Below are positions 22,584 through 37,500 of a DNA stretch of 64,000 bases, piece after piece (within the stretch, counting starts at the first letter, position 1; each line of letters opens with the position of its first letter). The stretch comes from Tethya wilhelma (lineage: Eukaryota; Porifera; Demospongiae; Tethyida; Tethyidae), in contig CAXIPT010000006.1 of assembly GCA_964030475.1 (NCBI GenBank), positions 5,569,673 to 5,633,672 on the forward strand. The letters are read 5' to 3'. A program made the position numbers and the translations under genes. The notes below the pieces were generated by a model that ran no database searches, was not told the origin of the DNA, and was given only the letters and a program-made list of their open reading frames with translations.

Positions 22584-25500
22584 ATGGCAGAGGAGGGAGA
22601 ACAAGGAGGGGGAGAAGACCCTCGTATGGAGCTGCTCAAACAGTACACCTTGAAGACCACCAAACAGGTAACTAGTCCAAAACTTAACAAAAGATAAATG
22701 ACCAATTTTTATCTTCCTTTTTCTTTTAGAAAGCTGACAAGTGGGCGAAAATGGCCAGCCAAGAAGAGAGCATTGTCATTTTAATGGAGTTTCTTGACAA
22801 AGGTGAATGCAGGATATTGGTCATCTACGTGAACCAGCAAGGACAGCTTACTCCAATCAATGAATTCCCATCCACATCCAAAAACAAGGTAATAATTTCT
22901 ATTTGCTATGTGCCTTCAAGGACGGTTACTTAATGTCTCTGTGTTTGTACAGGCTGTGTACTTTGTGAAACGCCATACTGAACAAGTGAAGAAGGACAAC
23001 TTTCACACTCTTATCATGTTTGGAGATGTCTCCCATTTGGCTCTGGACCATTTTACTTCACTCATTGATACTGTAAGCATATTAATAAACCATTCCCTAA
23101 TAACCTTCAATAAACACACAATCATGAATAATTATTACTTCTGCCTTGTAGCTCATTGTGCCGTTAGTAGCAAATAACACAAATCGCCTGAAGTGGCCAA
23201 ATGTCGTGTCCAGTGATTTGATGAGACATGTAGGAGGCTTCAAAGGAGAGGTGTTCCTCTTCAGCGGACAGGTGAAGGGAAAGTCCCTCCTTCCTCTCCC
23301 ACCACAAGCCGACCAGATGGCAAGAGCAGCTGATAACTATGAGCGGTAACTAAGCAATTGATTTATCATTGCATCATGCATGACCAAACTAAAATAAATC
23401 TTAAAACAGTGGCCAACCATTTGAGAGGAGTCTGATCCATTCTGTGGAGAGTGTGGTCATTGAGTGGTCGCACCAGGTTCATGACGTTCTCAAGAAGTCA
23501 TCAGCACAGCCTCTCCTTGACGGCCTCAATCCTGGACCTCTGGTGGAGATTGACTTCTGGCAAGCAAGAAGAGCTGATCTGGAGTCAGTGATGGACCAGC
23601 TGTGTGAGCCTAAAGTGCTCAAGATGACGGCACTGCTGGAGAAGACACTGAGCAGCTACTATCCTGCCTACAAGTCCATGACAAATGCCATTCAGAGTGC
23701 ACTGGAAGAGGCCAGAGATATTAGGTGAGCTCTTGGAGAGATAACTATGAATTCACACTTGTTTATTCTCCACACTTCCCTAAACACACAGCATGCATCT
23801 TAAGTGTCTTCGTCGTCACTTTGAAGAGTGGGAAGAATGTGACTTCCTTGAATTGGAGAAGAGGATACCGGCAGTGTACCACGTCATATGTCTCATCTGG
23901 TCTCACTCCACCCACTACAGACAGCCAGCTAGACTGGTGGTCTTCCTGCAGGAAATCTCAAACCTTATGATTGAACTGGTACATACATCACTAGCTCATG
24001 GTAGTCTTTTAGCTACAATGCATAATGCATACATTCTCTTGCTATAATTATGTAGACACGTAACTTTGTGTCTGAGGAGATTCTTGCAATGGAACCAGAT
24101 GAAGGACTGGAGAAAATGGTGGATGCTCTGAAGATCTGTAAACTCTACAAGCAGACCTACTTTGACAAGAAGTCCTCCCTCAGCGACTACTTCAAGGAGA
24201 ACCCAGTTGTGGAATGGGACTTCAAGCCATCTCTGGTCTTTACTAGACTGGATATTTTCATTGACCGCTTAAAGCAAATTGAAGTAAGCTGACAAAATTG
24301 CAAACCAAAGCACTATACCATTGAATTTGAATTTCCCTATTATGTAGGAATACCTCCATACTGTTGTGTGTTTTCTGAGACTGGAGAAGATTGAATTCAG
24401 TGGGGTCAAAGGACAAGCCCTCAGTGACTTAGTGGCTAAAATGTTTGAAGACTTCACAGAACTGATGAATTCCTTTCAGACTCAGGGAAACGACCCCCTT
24501 GACCTCAGCAGTGAGGTATGTTCAAAATCTCAAACAAATCTATCCCTCTTTCAGCTTTGACTAGAATCATATTAAATCATACGTACGGTAATACGTATAG
24601 TAGGAATGGGCCGACTGTCTCATTGACACAATACAAAATGTTCATGCTTATAAACTTTCGAGGAAAGAAAGCTAAGCCTTCAAATGCATTTAATAGCCTC
24701 CCACAGACAGTTTACTTACTGTATTAACAAAGAAAACTGGCAGAAAGTTTCTAGAGCACTCTGGAGAGAGCGCTGGCGAGAAGCCACAAGAGTGCAATTT
24801 TGTTTTCTCCTTCCTTCCTTCCTTCCTTACTTCTTCCTAACTGACTTACTTGAACGCGGTTTCCAGACAAACAAAAGGCATTGAGCCAACTTTGACTACA
24901 TAGTGAGACTTCATTCCATCTGTAGTACGTCCTTTTCGACTTGTTTGCTGGCGAAAAGGCAGCAGACAAAATCTAGGCAGCTTTGAAACTCTTGATATAA
25001 AATACTGTACTTTTATTTAGCCATTTTGATGTAGGTAAAGGTCGTCAATAGACCACGTGGTTTGCATGCCTATAATGCGCATGCGCATCAAATGTACACT
25101 ACTGCTTTTTGTAGAGACTGACTAGTCTCTGCTGTGTGATTGTCTCCATGCAATTGAGCACCTTGGTGTTTAAAAAAGTGAATAAACAAGTAGTAAAAAT
25201 TTTATAAAATGAGAAGTGTAGGAATGGGCAGTGCGGTAAAAAGCAATGAAACAAGACAAGTCTCTGAATTTCGGCACATGACTACTTCATTTTTTTGTGC
25301 CCAACTCTCAAACATTACTGTGTACCTACATTCTACATGCTTGCTATTTCATCTAAATTAGCCAAGAGATTGCTTGCATTGACTCATGAGCCAAACAATC
25401 AACATAATATTATATCAGTAACTTGATTCATGAAAATGAAGTAGTCATGTGCCGAAATTCAGAGACTTGTCTTGTTTCCTTGCTTTTTACCGCACTGCCC

Positions 25501-28500
25501 ATTCCTACACTTCTCATTTTTATAAAATTTTTACTACTTGTATCATAATAGACTCAGACTTGATCTATCATTAAATCATAATTATAACTTTCATCATATT
25601 TCCATTAATTCCACAGAAATTCTGTATTGAGTACAAACAGTTCAAGGATAGGATCATAAGCATGGATGAACGTCTTTCACAAACTGTTTGTGAGGCATTT
25701 GACGATTGCTCCGGTTGTCAGAGTGTGTTCAAGCTGCTTGAGATGATGGGTCCTATTCTAGAACGGCCTCTGATCCACAAAGACTTTCAGTACAAGTATC
25801 CCATCCTTCTTGCAATGTTTGATCAAGAACTAGACGATGCCAAGAAGATCTTTGACCACCAGATGAAGTTGGCCCAGAGTCCTTCTGGTCCAGTAGTGAA
25901 CAAGAACATGCCACCTGTGGCTGGAGTGCTGAAGTGGGCACAAGAGTTGAGGGAAAGAGTTGGAGGCAGCATGGAAAAACTCAGAATGATAAACCACGGG
26001 TGAGTTATTGTGAAGTTGAATTCCCTAAAAAAATGTGAATAACATTTTCATTTATTTTGTAGCACAATGGAAACTGTTGAGGCAATGCTGGTGTACAACA
26101 AGTTTGATGAATTGTCCTCCTTCATTGAAAAGTAATGGCAGTATATTATAGCACAAGGCACATTGTGCCATGTTATACATTATGATTGTTATTCCTATTA
26201 GATACGAGACTGAGGTATACTCTGAATGGACAGAAGGTGTTGATGAAGTAGCCAAGGCGAACCTCGATAAACCACTGCTTTTGAGAGACCAAGATACTCA
26301 CCTAGTTTCAGTCAACTTTGACCCGAAGGTATATATACCACATAGAATCTATTCCATGTTGTTATAATTCACTCTCTGTCTTCTTTAGCTTGTTGCTCTT
26401 CTTCGAGAGGTGAAGTACCTCAAGCAGCTGGATAGCAGTGACCGCACCCTTCCTGAGAGTGCAGCTGCCGTCTTCCAACAGGGGGAAACCTACAGGAAGT
26501 ACCTACAGAATCTTGACGTCACTGTTGCCATGTACAACAGCGTCAGGGAGACAATACTGGATGTGGAATACCCACTGATTGAAGGACAACTCAGAGACAT
26601 CGATGTACAGCTGGAGAGTGCCATCTCAAAGCTAAACTGGACTAGTGAAGGTGAGAGAAATGAATGAAGCAAAGATTATCAAGATTTGATGATTGAATTA
26701 TTTCACAGGTGCCTGGGAGTATATTGAGTCCACTCGTGACAGTGTGTGTGATCTGGAGAGAAGAGTTCGCCTTGCCAAAGTCAATGTTGAAACCATGTGC
26801 AACATCATGGCTGTTTGGTCTGAAGCACCACTCTACAAGAGAAAAGATGGCAAGAAAGATTGCTTGTTGAATATTGAGGTAAGTTGTTACCTCATAAAAA
26901 TCAAGACTTCAAATTAAAAGCACAGTCTACAGTTCTGAGATTGTTTAACATTCAAATGTTCAAAGTTTATAAATGCTACTGGTTACTGGTTACTGGTTAT
27001 ATAACTACTTTAGAGTTATATTTAACATTGAACACTTAGCTGTTAACTGTTAAATGTTTAATATTGAACACTTAACTGTTAATTTCATACCTAACAGGAT
27101 CGTGAGACTCAGCGTCAGAATCGCTACAAGAAGATCAAAGAAGATGCTGAGAAGATCCATGCACTAGTGAAGGAGAACTTGGACTACTTCAAAGCTGAAG
27201 AGGACTCTGACCACTGGAGGACCTACATTGAATATGTGGATGACGTGGTACTGGATGGTCTCTTTGAGTGTGTCCGATGCTCTCTTAGCTACCTCCTTGA
27301 CAACACAGACAAGGACAAGGAAGACATGCCACCTCTACTTGAAGCAAAGTTCGAGCTACAGGTGAGATTAGCTATATATTGCACATAATACTTATCAGTA
27401 CAGCATAATTATATAGCTATTGCTCACATACATGCAGGCTCCAGATTTGGTATTTCAGCCTTCATTGGAGCAAGATACAGAAGATGGTTTTTATGCTCTT
27501 GTGGATGGAATTCTTGAGGATATACTCAAATTTGGGTCACTGGTACCTCGGGTGGCCAAGCACAAAGAGTTGACTGATTACTACACTGACATGGAAGAGG
27601 TACTGTGAAGAGCATTAAAGTTTAACATGTACATCAAATGTGTTTCTTCTCCCTTCAGATTGCTGAACTGTCAGACATCCGAGAAGAGATCCTTACAAGG
27701 GTCTCCACAGCCATCACAGAAGCTACCAAATATCGTGACTCGTACGACAGCTACACCCACTTATGGGTGGATGATAGACAGGAGTTCCTTGGCCAGTTCT
27801 TGAAGTATGGTCACGTCTTGACGCAGGTATAATATTGCATGAGATATATCAGCAAAAGTTCAAAGTGCCAATTTGGTATTAAAACTGACTTGTAGGAGGA
27901 GATTGAACAAGCTGGTGATGAAGGCATTCCAGAGAGCCCTCCTACCTTGGACCAGTTCAAAAAACAGGTGGACACTTATGAGAAGATCTATGTAGAGGTT
28001 GAGAAGTTTGAGGTAAGTAGGTTGCAAAAGAAATATTCACCCATTTCCACATGCACATACTAAGAGTTCATATACTTGATTTGTATGTCTAAGACTTTGC
28101 ATTGCACTATATCATTATCCTGTTTAGCCAACTAAAGTGATTGACATGTGGTTCCGTGTGGACGCCAGACCATTCAAACAGGCACTGCTAACCACTGTCA
28201 AGAAATGGAGCTTCATGTTCAAGCAACACCTCATAGACCACGTCACCAATAGGTACATGACTGTGTGAATGATAGACAACTTTAATGATGTTGTGGTCCA
28301 TATGCTTACGATTGTCTCCCTATCCAAACAGCTTGAACGATCTCTCTGAGTTCATCAAGGTGACTGGCGGTGGACTGGATGTTGAAGTGCAAGAGGGAGA
28401 CTACGATGGATTGGTCGGGGTGATGCACCATCTTCTTGCTGTAAAGGACAGGCAGTCTGCCACTGATGTCATGTTTGATCCTCTGAAGAACATGATTGAC

Positions 28501-31500
28501 CTGCTGCAAACTTATGGTCAAGTTATGTCTGATGAGATTCACCAGCAACTGGAGGTATAGTTGTTTAGCTCACTAAACCTCTTATATTATCTTTCTGTCT
28601 AAGTCCTAACACACACACACACACACACACACACTAGGCTGCGATACAGGAGCTGCCAGAGCAGTGGACCAATCTCAAGAAACAGGTGGTCATGATGAAG
28701 CAGAATGTAGCACCCTTGCAAGCTGACGAGGTGAACAACATTCGACGCAAACTGAACACATTTGATGTTCGACAGCACGAGTTCAGAGAAAACTTCCGCA
28801 AAACAGCACCATTTCAGTTTGAAGCCACTCATCCCTATGTCCGCATTGATAGAGTAAGTATACAGCTACAATTTCATGTTTGTAGAATTATAATTCATAG
28901 AGTTTTCTTTTCATCTTGCATTATAGACACAGCAAAACACATTGGAAATGGAGAATGAGATGAAGAGGTTGTATCAGGCAGCTGGACTCTTTGAGGTCAC
29001 TGTGCCAGAGTTTAAACAGCTCAAAGCTTGCAAACGAGAGATTGTGATGCTAAAGAACCTCTGGGACATGATCACCTTGGTGAGGAGCAGCTTCTCTGAC
29101 TGGAACAAGACCCTCTGGAAGGACATCAATGTGGAGAACATGGAGCTGGAATGCAAGAAGTTTGTGAAGGACATTCGAACCTTGGACAAAGAGATGAGAG
29201 CTTGGGATGCTTTCACCAGCCTGGACTCCACTGTCAAAAACATGGTGACATCACTTCGTGCAGTGGGAGAGCTACAGAACCAGGCAATCAGAGACAGACA
29301 TTGGGAGGAACTCATGCAAGCTACACAGGTATGACTCAGGTGGTCAAAATTAAGGTAGTCCAATGACCATTTTCTTTCCCCTTAGGTGAAATTTGTGATG
29401 TCAGATGAAACCAACCTAGCTGATCTACTGGCCCTCAACTTGCACAAATTTGAAGATGAAGTTCGCAACATTGTGGACAAGGCTGCAAAGGAACTCAGCA
29501 TGGAGAAGACTCTGGGAGAAATGAACGTGACATGGTCTCAGATGGAGTTTGAGAATGAGAAGCACAACCGAACTGGATACATGATGCTGAAATCCAGTGA
29601 AGAACTCATTGAAACTCTAGAAGACAATCAGGTACGAGATAAAGAGTGCCGATTGCACACTACTTACAATTATACTTGCTTCACTTACTAGGTGCAACTC
29701 CAAAATATGATTACTAACAAGTTTGTCGGCTATTTCCTGGAACAAGTTGCAGACTGGCAGAAGAAGCTGGCAACAGCTGACTCTGTGATCACCATTTGGT
29801 TTGAAGTGCAACTCACTTGGTCTCATCTTGAATCTATCTTCATTGGCTCAGAGGATATCAGAGCACAACTACCTGAACACTCTAAACAGTTTGACACAAT
29901 TGATGCCGATTTCAAGGTCAGTTAATTGGAGGATTCATAATAAACAGTGAAATCAATACATTCCCATTATCACAGGTTTTGATGAAAGAGGTAGAGAAGA
30001 CCCCCAATGTTGTGAAGGCCACTAATCGTTCAAGACTCTATGAAGAGTTGGAGGACATCCAGAAGAGACTGTCTGTCTGCGAGAAGGCTCTAGCTGACTA
30101 CCTGGAGACAAAGAGATTGGCATTTCCAAGGTTCTACTTCATCTCCTCTTCAGATCTGTTGGATATCCTCTCCAAAGGAAACCAGCCTGTTGAAGTACGT
30201 GCGGGAAACTATATGTGCTATGGTCAGCTTACTCTACTAAACTTGTCATAATTATAGGTTGCCCGACATCTTGCTAAGCTGTTTGACAGCATGGCCAAAC
30301 TGAAGTTCCAGATGGATGAGTCAGACAAGCCCACCAAGATGGCAGTAGGCATGTTCAGTAAAGATGGGGAGTATGTCGACTTTGACAAACCTTGCGAATG
30401 TGTTGGACAGGTATAATGTGATATATTATATCATGCACATGTAATAGTACAGCACCAGAAGAATATAATGCATGTTTTTGTTGTTGTTTTTTAACTGGTT
30501 TGTCTATTTACTATCTTTCACTCCTACAGGTTGAAGTCTGGTTGAATGCCTTGCTGGATAGAATGGTTGCTACCATACGGCATAATTTCATGGAAGCCAT
30601 TGTCACCTATGAGGAGAAGCCAAGAGAGCAGTGGATCTTTGACCCTCCAGCTCAGGTTAGAAGCAGGCATAATGTGGTAAAATCTGTTTCTATCAATCCT
30701 GTACTGTAAACTGCTGTTGTGTTCTCAGGTTGCCCTAGCTGGCTCTCAGATCTGGTGGACCACTGAAGTGAACATTGCCTTCTCCCGAATGGAGGAAGGC
30801 TATGAGAATGCCCTCAAGGACTACTACAAGAAACAAGTGGCACAGCTCAACACTCTGATCAACCTTCTCCTGGGCAAACTGTCCAAGGGAGACAGACAGC
30901 GTATCATGACCATCTGTACCATCGATGTCCACGCCAGAGATGTGGTACAGAAGATGATAGTCCAGAAGATAGAAAATGCTCAGGCTTTCTTGTGGCTCTG
31001 CCAATTGAGACACAGGTATATACACTTCATCTCTGCGTTATAACCCTTCAACTTTTACATCTTCTCCAGATGGGATGAAGCTCAAGATCACTGCTTTGCA
31101 AACATCTGTGATGCCCAGTTCAAGTATTCTTATGAGTATCTTGGCAACGTAGCTCGACTTGTGATCACTCCTCTGACAGATCGTTGCTACATCACTCTCA
31201 CCCAGTCTCTCCATCTCACCATGAGTGGTGCGCCTGCTGGACCAGCTGGAACTGGAAAGACAGAAACAACAAAGGATTTAGGCCGAGCTCTTGGAATTAT
31301 GGTGTATGTGTTCAACTGCTCTGAGCAAATGGACTACAAGGTAAATATCTTAGAATTTATTAGTAATGTCCACTAGACGAGTAGTTATCATAATTTGATT
31401 GAAATATGTGTCCTGCAGTCTATTGGCAACATCTACAAGGGACTGGCTCAGACAGGAGCATGGGGGTGCTTTGATGAGTTCAACAGAATCTCAGTTGAGG

Positions 31501-34500
31501 TGCTGTCTGTGGTGGCAGTGCAAGTGAAGACCATCCAAGATGCCATCAAGGACAAAAAGAAGAGGTAAGTCATCCATAGCTAACAATCTTACAATCCATG
31601 CATGCTCATTTTGAGCATTCTGTCCATATTAGATTTATGTTCCAAGGTTCTGAGATAAAAATGACCCCAACTGTTGGTCTCTTTATCACAATGAATCCTG
31701 GCTATGCTGGCAGAACTGAGCTCCCAGAGAACCTCAAGGCACTATTCAGGTATTGTAACATACATGCATAAAACCATTGTCCAGTTAGTAGACTAATGCT
31801 GTTCCACCTACATGCAGACCCTGTGCTATGGTAGTGCCAGACTTCGAGCTAATTGCTGAGATCATGTTGGTTGCTGAAGGCTTCATTGAAGCTAGGATTT
31901 TGGCTCGCAAGTTTCTCACCCTCTATACATTGTGCAAAGAACTGTTGTCCAAACAGGACCACTATGACTGGGGGTTGAGGGCCATCAAGTCAGTACTGGT
32001 AGTAGCTGGTTCATTGAAGAGAGGAGATCCTGGAAGACCAGAAGATCAGGTTCTGATGCGAGCTCTACGTGACTTTAACCTGCCCAAGATTGTCACCGAT
32101 GATGTAACAATCATTATGGGTCTTATTGGTGACCTGTTCCCAGCACTTAATGTGCCAAGAAAGAGAGACATGGATTTTGAAGAGTGTGTCAAGAAATCAA
32201 TGATCGTAAGCTGTTACAGATCATCAAAAGTATATGAGTACTTAATGCGTGTATACATTCATGCAGGATCTTGGGCTACAAGCAGAAGACCATTTTGTTT
32301 TGAAGGTTGTCCAACTGGAAGAGCTGAGACATGTTAGGCACTCCATCTTTGTCATTGGAAATGCTGGAACTGGCAAGAGCAAAATCCTACGCTCTCTGAA
32401 CAAGACCTATGCCAATATGAAACTGAAACCGTCCTGGGTGGACCTAAACCCAAAGGCTGTCACTACATTTGAGCTGTTTGGTTTCATCAATCCATCCACA
32501 AGAGAATGGAAAGATGGTTAGCAGTGATACATTTTTTTGCCAATTTGAAACTTATTTGTTTTAACATAATTATATAGAAACTGTATAGCATAATAATGAT
32601 TGAGTGCTTCATTATTTGCTGTACCATATAGGACTATTCTCTGGCATCATGAGAGACCTATCCAACATGACCACAGACAGCCCAAAGTGGATAGTACTGG
32701 ATGGTGACATTGATCCAATGTGGATTGAATCGCTGAACACAGTCATGGACGACAACAAGGTATAAACAAAAACAAAATTTAAATATATTACAGTGAATAT
32801 TATATACATTAACTTTTATTTCATGCATGCATGTAGGTGCAAACAAAAAGCAAAATCTGCAGTGCATTTTGACATAATATTATACATCCTAATTCATGCA
32901 GGTGCTAACACTGGCCAGCAACGAACGTGTACCACTTACCCCGTCAATGAGACTGATGTTTGAAATAGGTCATCTGAAGGCCGCCACGCCTGCTACTGTC
33001 TCTAGAGCTGGTATTCTCTTTGTCAATCCCTCCGATCTTGGCTGGAATCCGTAAGAGATCAAGAACTACTTGACAAAATGCAATGTATTTCGGATCTATA
33101 ACATATTACTTAATGTCATGATGATGTGTGCATACAAACAGGTATGTTCAGAGTTGGATTGACAAGAGAGAAGTTCAATCAGAAAAGGCAAACCTGACTA
33201 TCTTGTTTGACCGCTACATACCTCCAATTCTTGACGTAAACCGTGCTGGAAAGTTCAAGAAAATCACGCCGGTCCAAGAGGTAAGGAAGAACATACACAG
33301 TCACACAATGTATCAATAAACACTTAATGTTTTGGTGTCACTCTTTTAGGTGAGCATGATCCAGACCCTGTGCTACTTGTTGGAGACTCTTCTCACTCCT
33401 GAGAACACACCTCCAGACACTGCCAAAGAAACTTATGAACTTTACTTTGTTTTCGCTGCCATTTGGGCCTTTGGAGGATTCCTGTTCAAAGATGAGCTGG
33501 TTGATTATCGTGTGGAGTTCTCCAAATGGTGGGTGACTGAGTTCAAACACATCAAGTTCCCCTCCCAAGGCACTGTCTTTGACTACTTCCTGGACCACGA
33601 GACAAAGAAGTGGACATCCTGGGCAGAGAAGGTACCCAAGTTCACCCTCGACCCTGAGCTGCCACTTCAGGTGAGTTCTACACTTCACACTAATATTTTA
33701 AGTTTAATTTCTATTTCTCTAAAACCTTCAAAATGAAAGGGAAATAATTTATTGTTATAATATTCTAACTTTCTGAAGGCTGTTCTAGTGCACACGACAG
33801 AAACCATTCGTTTCCGTTACTTCCTGGATCTCCTCATGGCCAACAGACGACCTGTGATGTTGGTTGGAAATGCTGGCTGTGGAAAGACTGTCTTGATCAA
33901 CAACAAACTGTCCCAGTACAGCACCGACGAGATGCTAGTCACCACCATACCACTCAACTACTACACCAACTCACTCATGTTGCAGCAGGTATATCCTATT
34001 ATAATATATGAAATATGTATGCAAGTCAGTATGGATAGATAATTATGTCCTTTCCATTCACACAACACAATTTAGGTGATGGAGAAACCGTTGGAGAAGA
34101 AGGCTGGCAGAAACTTTGGTCCTCCTGGGACAAAGAAGCTTATCTATTTCATTGACGACATCAACATGCCTGAAGTAGACACTTATGGCACTGTCCAGCC
34201 TCACACTCTTATCAGACAGCACTTTGACTACAACCATTGGTATGACAGACAGAAGCAAACCCTGAAGGAGATACACAATGTCCAGTATGTGGCAGGGATG
34301 AATCCAACAGCTGGTAGCTTCACCATCAACCCCAGGCTCCAACGCCACTTTAGGTAACCATAGCAAAGTATTAATTTTGTGAATCAACATTTGAAGGAGA
34401 TGTTTTATTACTGTTCCTACGTAGTGTTTTTGCCATCAGCTTCCCTGGACTTGAGTCCCTGAAGACCATTTATCTCAGCATTCTGACTGGCCATGTCACT

Positions 34501-37500
34501 CAAGGGGGATTCTCAAGTCAGATTCAACGTAACGTTGAGAAGCTAGTCAACTCGGCACTGGATCTCCATCAGAAAGTGACCACCACCTTCCTACCAACTG
34601 CCATCAAGTTCCACTACATCTTCAACCTCAGAGATCTCTCCAACATCTTTCAGGTAGGAATAAAACTAATGGTCATTTGACAAATGCATGCATATGCTAA
34701 CATCAAATATATGCATGTATCTATATGCAGGGAATCTTATTCTCAACCCCTGAGTGTATTAAAACACCAGTGGACTTTGTCAAACTTTGGTTGCATGAGG
34801 CCAGCAGAGTTTATGGAGACAAGCTCATCGATGATAAAGACATGGCTACCTTCAAAAAGTTGAAGTTTGAAATGGCAAAGGCTGGATTTGAGGTACATAA
34901 TATGTCAAAGTAATTTGAGTGTGCATGCCTGTTTAAGCTGGGAAATTCCTTCCACACACACACACACACACACAGGATCTTGATGATGAGGTTCTGAAAG
35001 CAGAGCCATTGATCTACTGCCACTTTGCCTCTGGAATTGGAGAGCCCAAGTATCTCTCTGTTCCATCGTGGGACTCACTCAAGAAGATCCTTGAAGAAGC
35101 TCTGGAGTCTTACAACGAGATCAATGCCATCATGAACCTGGTGCTCTTTGAAGACGCCATGCAGCATGTGTAAGTATTAAATATAGCATTCAGAACAACT
35201 TGATCCAGTCAACTTTTGTTCAATTTACTTGTACAGTTGCCGTATCAACCGTATCCTGGAGTCGCCTCGAGGCAATGCTCTCTTGGTGGGAGTTGGAGGC
35301 AGTGGGAAACAGAGCTTGACCAGACTGGCAGCATACGTCAGTGGATTGGAAGTGTTCCAAATACAGTTGAGAAAAGGCTACTCCATCACAGACCTCAAGG
35401 TTGATCTTGCCCAGCTGTACCTGAAGGCTGGACTGAAAGGAGTGGGCACTGTGTTTCTACTCACTGATGCTCAAGTACCTGATGAGAAGTTCTTGGTGGT
35501 GATTAATGACTTGCTTGCCTCTGGAGAAATACCTGAACTATTTGACGACGAACAACTGGAGACTGTCATCAATGGAGTCCGCAATGAAGTCAAAGGAGCT
35601 GGTCTGCAAGATACTAAAGAAAACTGTTGGTCATTCTTCATTGACAGAGTTAGAAGACAACTCAAGGTACAATGAATGTATAATGCAAAGTTGTAATATG
35701 AACTTTTGACATTCTGCCGATGTAGGTGGTACTATGTTTCTCCCCGGTCGGTTCAACTCTGAGAGTTCGAGCTAGAAAGTTCCCAGCCATTGTGAACTGC
35801 ACTAGCATTGACTGGTTCCATGAGTGGCCAGAAGAGGCTCTCCGTTCTGTCTCCTACAGATTCCTCAATGAAGCTGAATCAGACCTACTCAATGTAAGCA
35901 CTTATATATCCATAACTATATGTTCACTATAATTCATTTCGAACAATTCATGCATATCTTTACATCTCAGCCTGAACTGTGTGGCTCCATCAGCAACTTC
36001 ATGGCCTTTGCTCATGGCAGTGTGAATGCAATGAGCAAGGTCTACCTGGCCAACGAGAGAAGATACAACTATACAACACCAAAGAGCTTCCTTGAGCTGG
36101 TACATCAAAATTTCTAAACAATTAACAGTCATCACTACACCTTCACTTTTTTTTGCATCCATTCAGATCTCTTTGTACACCAACATGCTTGGCAAGAAGC
36201 ACACAGAGCTACTGGGTATGATGGAACGTCTGGAGGGAGGTCTGGAGAAGCTGAAGAGTACAGCAGCTCAAGTAGATGATCTTAAAGAAAAACTAGCTGC
36301 TCAAGAGGTTGGTTAGAAATTCCTCCAGATTAGGATCAAATTTTTCACCATTTTAAACAAATATGTATCATGATTCCATTGTTATGATATAGATTGAACT
36401 GAAGCAAAAGAATGACGATGCTGATGCCCTCATAAAAAGAGTTGGTGTGGAACAAGAAAAGGTTGGAGCAGAGAAAGCTATTGCTGATCAAGAAGAGAAG
36501 AAAGTAGCCAAGATCAACGAAGAGGTGTCCAAGAAACAGAAGGACTGTGAAACAGATCTAGCCAAAGCTGAACCAGCTCTGAAGGCAGCTGAAGCAGCCT
36601 TGAACACACTGAACAAAGCCAACCTTACGGAGCTGAAGTCCTTCGGCAAGCCACCACCAGCTGTAGTGAATGTAACGGCAGCTGTACTGGTTCTCTGTGC
36701 ACCTTCGAACAAGATACCCAAAGACAGAGGATGGAATTCTTCCAAAATCATGATGGCAAAGGTAACTTTTGGTGTTTTTCTAATGTTCATATACGGAATA
36801 CTATATGTACTTTTCTTATAGGTTGATCAGTTCTTGGATTCACTCATCCACTTTGACAAGGAGAACATTGCTCCCAGTAACCTAGCAGCAGTGAAACCCT
36901 ATCTGGAGAGCAAAGAGTTTGATCCTGATTTCATTCGCAGCAAGTCGTTTGCAGCTGCTGGTCTGTGTGCCTGGGCTCTCAACATTGTCACATTCTATGA
37001 AGTGTATTGTGACGTTGAGCCAAAGAGAAAAGCACTAGCAGCTGCCAATGCCGAGCTTGCAGCTGCTCAAGACAAGCTGGCAAAGATCAAAGCAAAAATC
37101 AAGGTTAGTCACTTCCTCTCTTGGCTACTATACTTAGTCTATAGCTAAGAGAAAAACTCAATAACAATATATATTAAAATTGCATGCATGCATGCATACA
37201 TAGGAATTGGACGACAATCTGGCACAACTTACAGCAGAGTTTGAAGAAGCTACAGCTGCAAAGCTCAAATGTCAACAAGAAGCAGAGGCCACAGCTCAGA
37301 CCATATCCCTGGCCAACAGGCTAGTGGGAGGACTTGCATCGGAGAAGGTGAGGTGGGGAGAATCAGTCAAGAAGATGAAAGAAGACGAAAAGGCACTCGC
37401 TGGTGATGTCCTCTTGACCTCCACTTACCTCTCGTACGTGGGATGCTTTGGAAGGCAGTACCGTTTGCAACTAACAGAAGAAAAATGGTTGCCTTTCCTG

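Larger units (their letters stand above)
22584..31015 (+). other. Gene B exons 1-27: tail and linker
   Basis: Exons: 22584-22667, 22730-22888, 22953-23072, 23152-23345, 23410-23724, 23792-23978, 24056-24283, 24348-24515, 25617-25999, 26063-26131, 26202-26328, 26389-26650, 26709-26878, 27098-27361, 27438-27599, 27659-27826, 27896-28012, 28128-28252, 28332-28554, 28638-28853, 28927-29328, 29386-29631, 29692-29916, 29976-30194, 30258-30410, 30530-30655, 30729-31015. They encode the dimerising tail (DHC_N1-like) and the linker region (DHC_N2-like, around aa 1200-1800), the lever that moves over the AAA ring. Confidence 0.9.

Noticed and set aside
36488..36790. Minus-strand ORFs opposite the dynein stalk, repeated at 14882-15154
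   Set aside because: Shadow frames of the conserved stalk coding sequence, present in both paralogs only because the sense strand is conserved.
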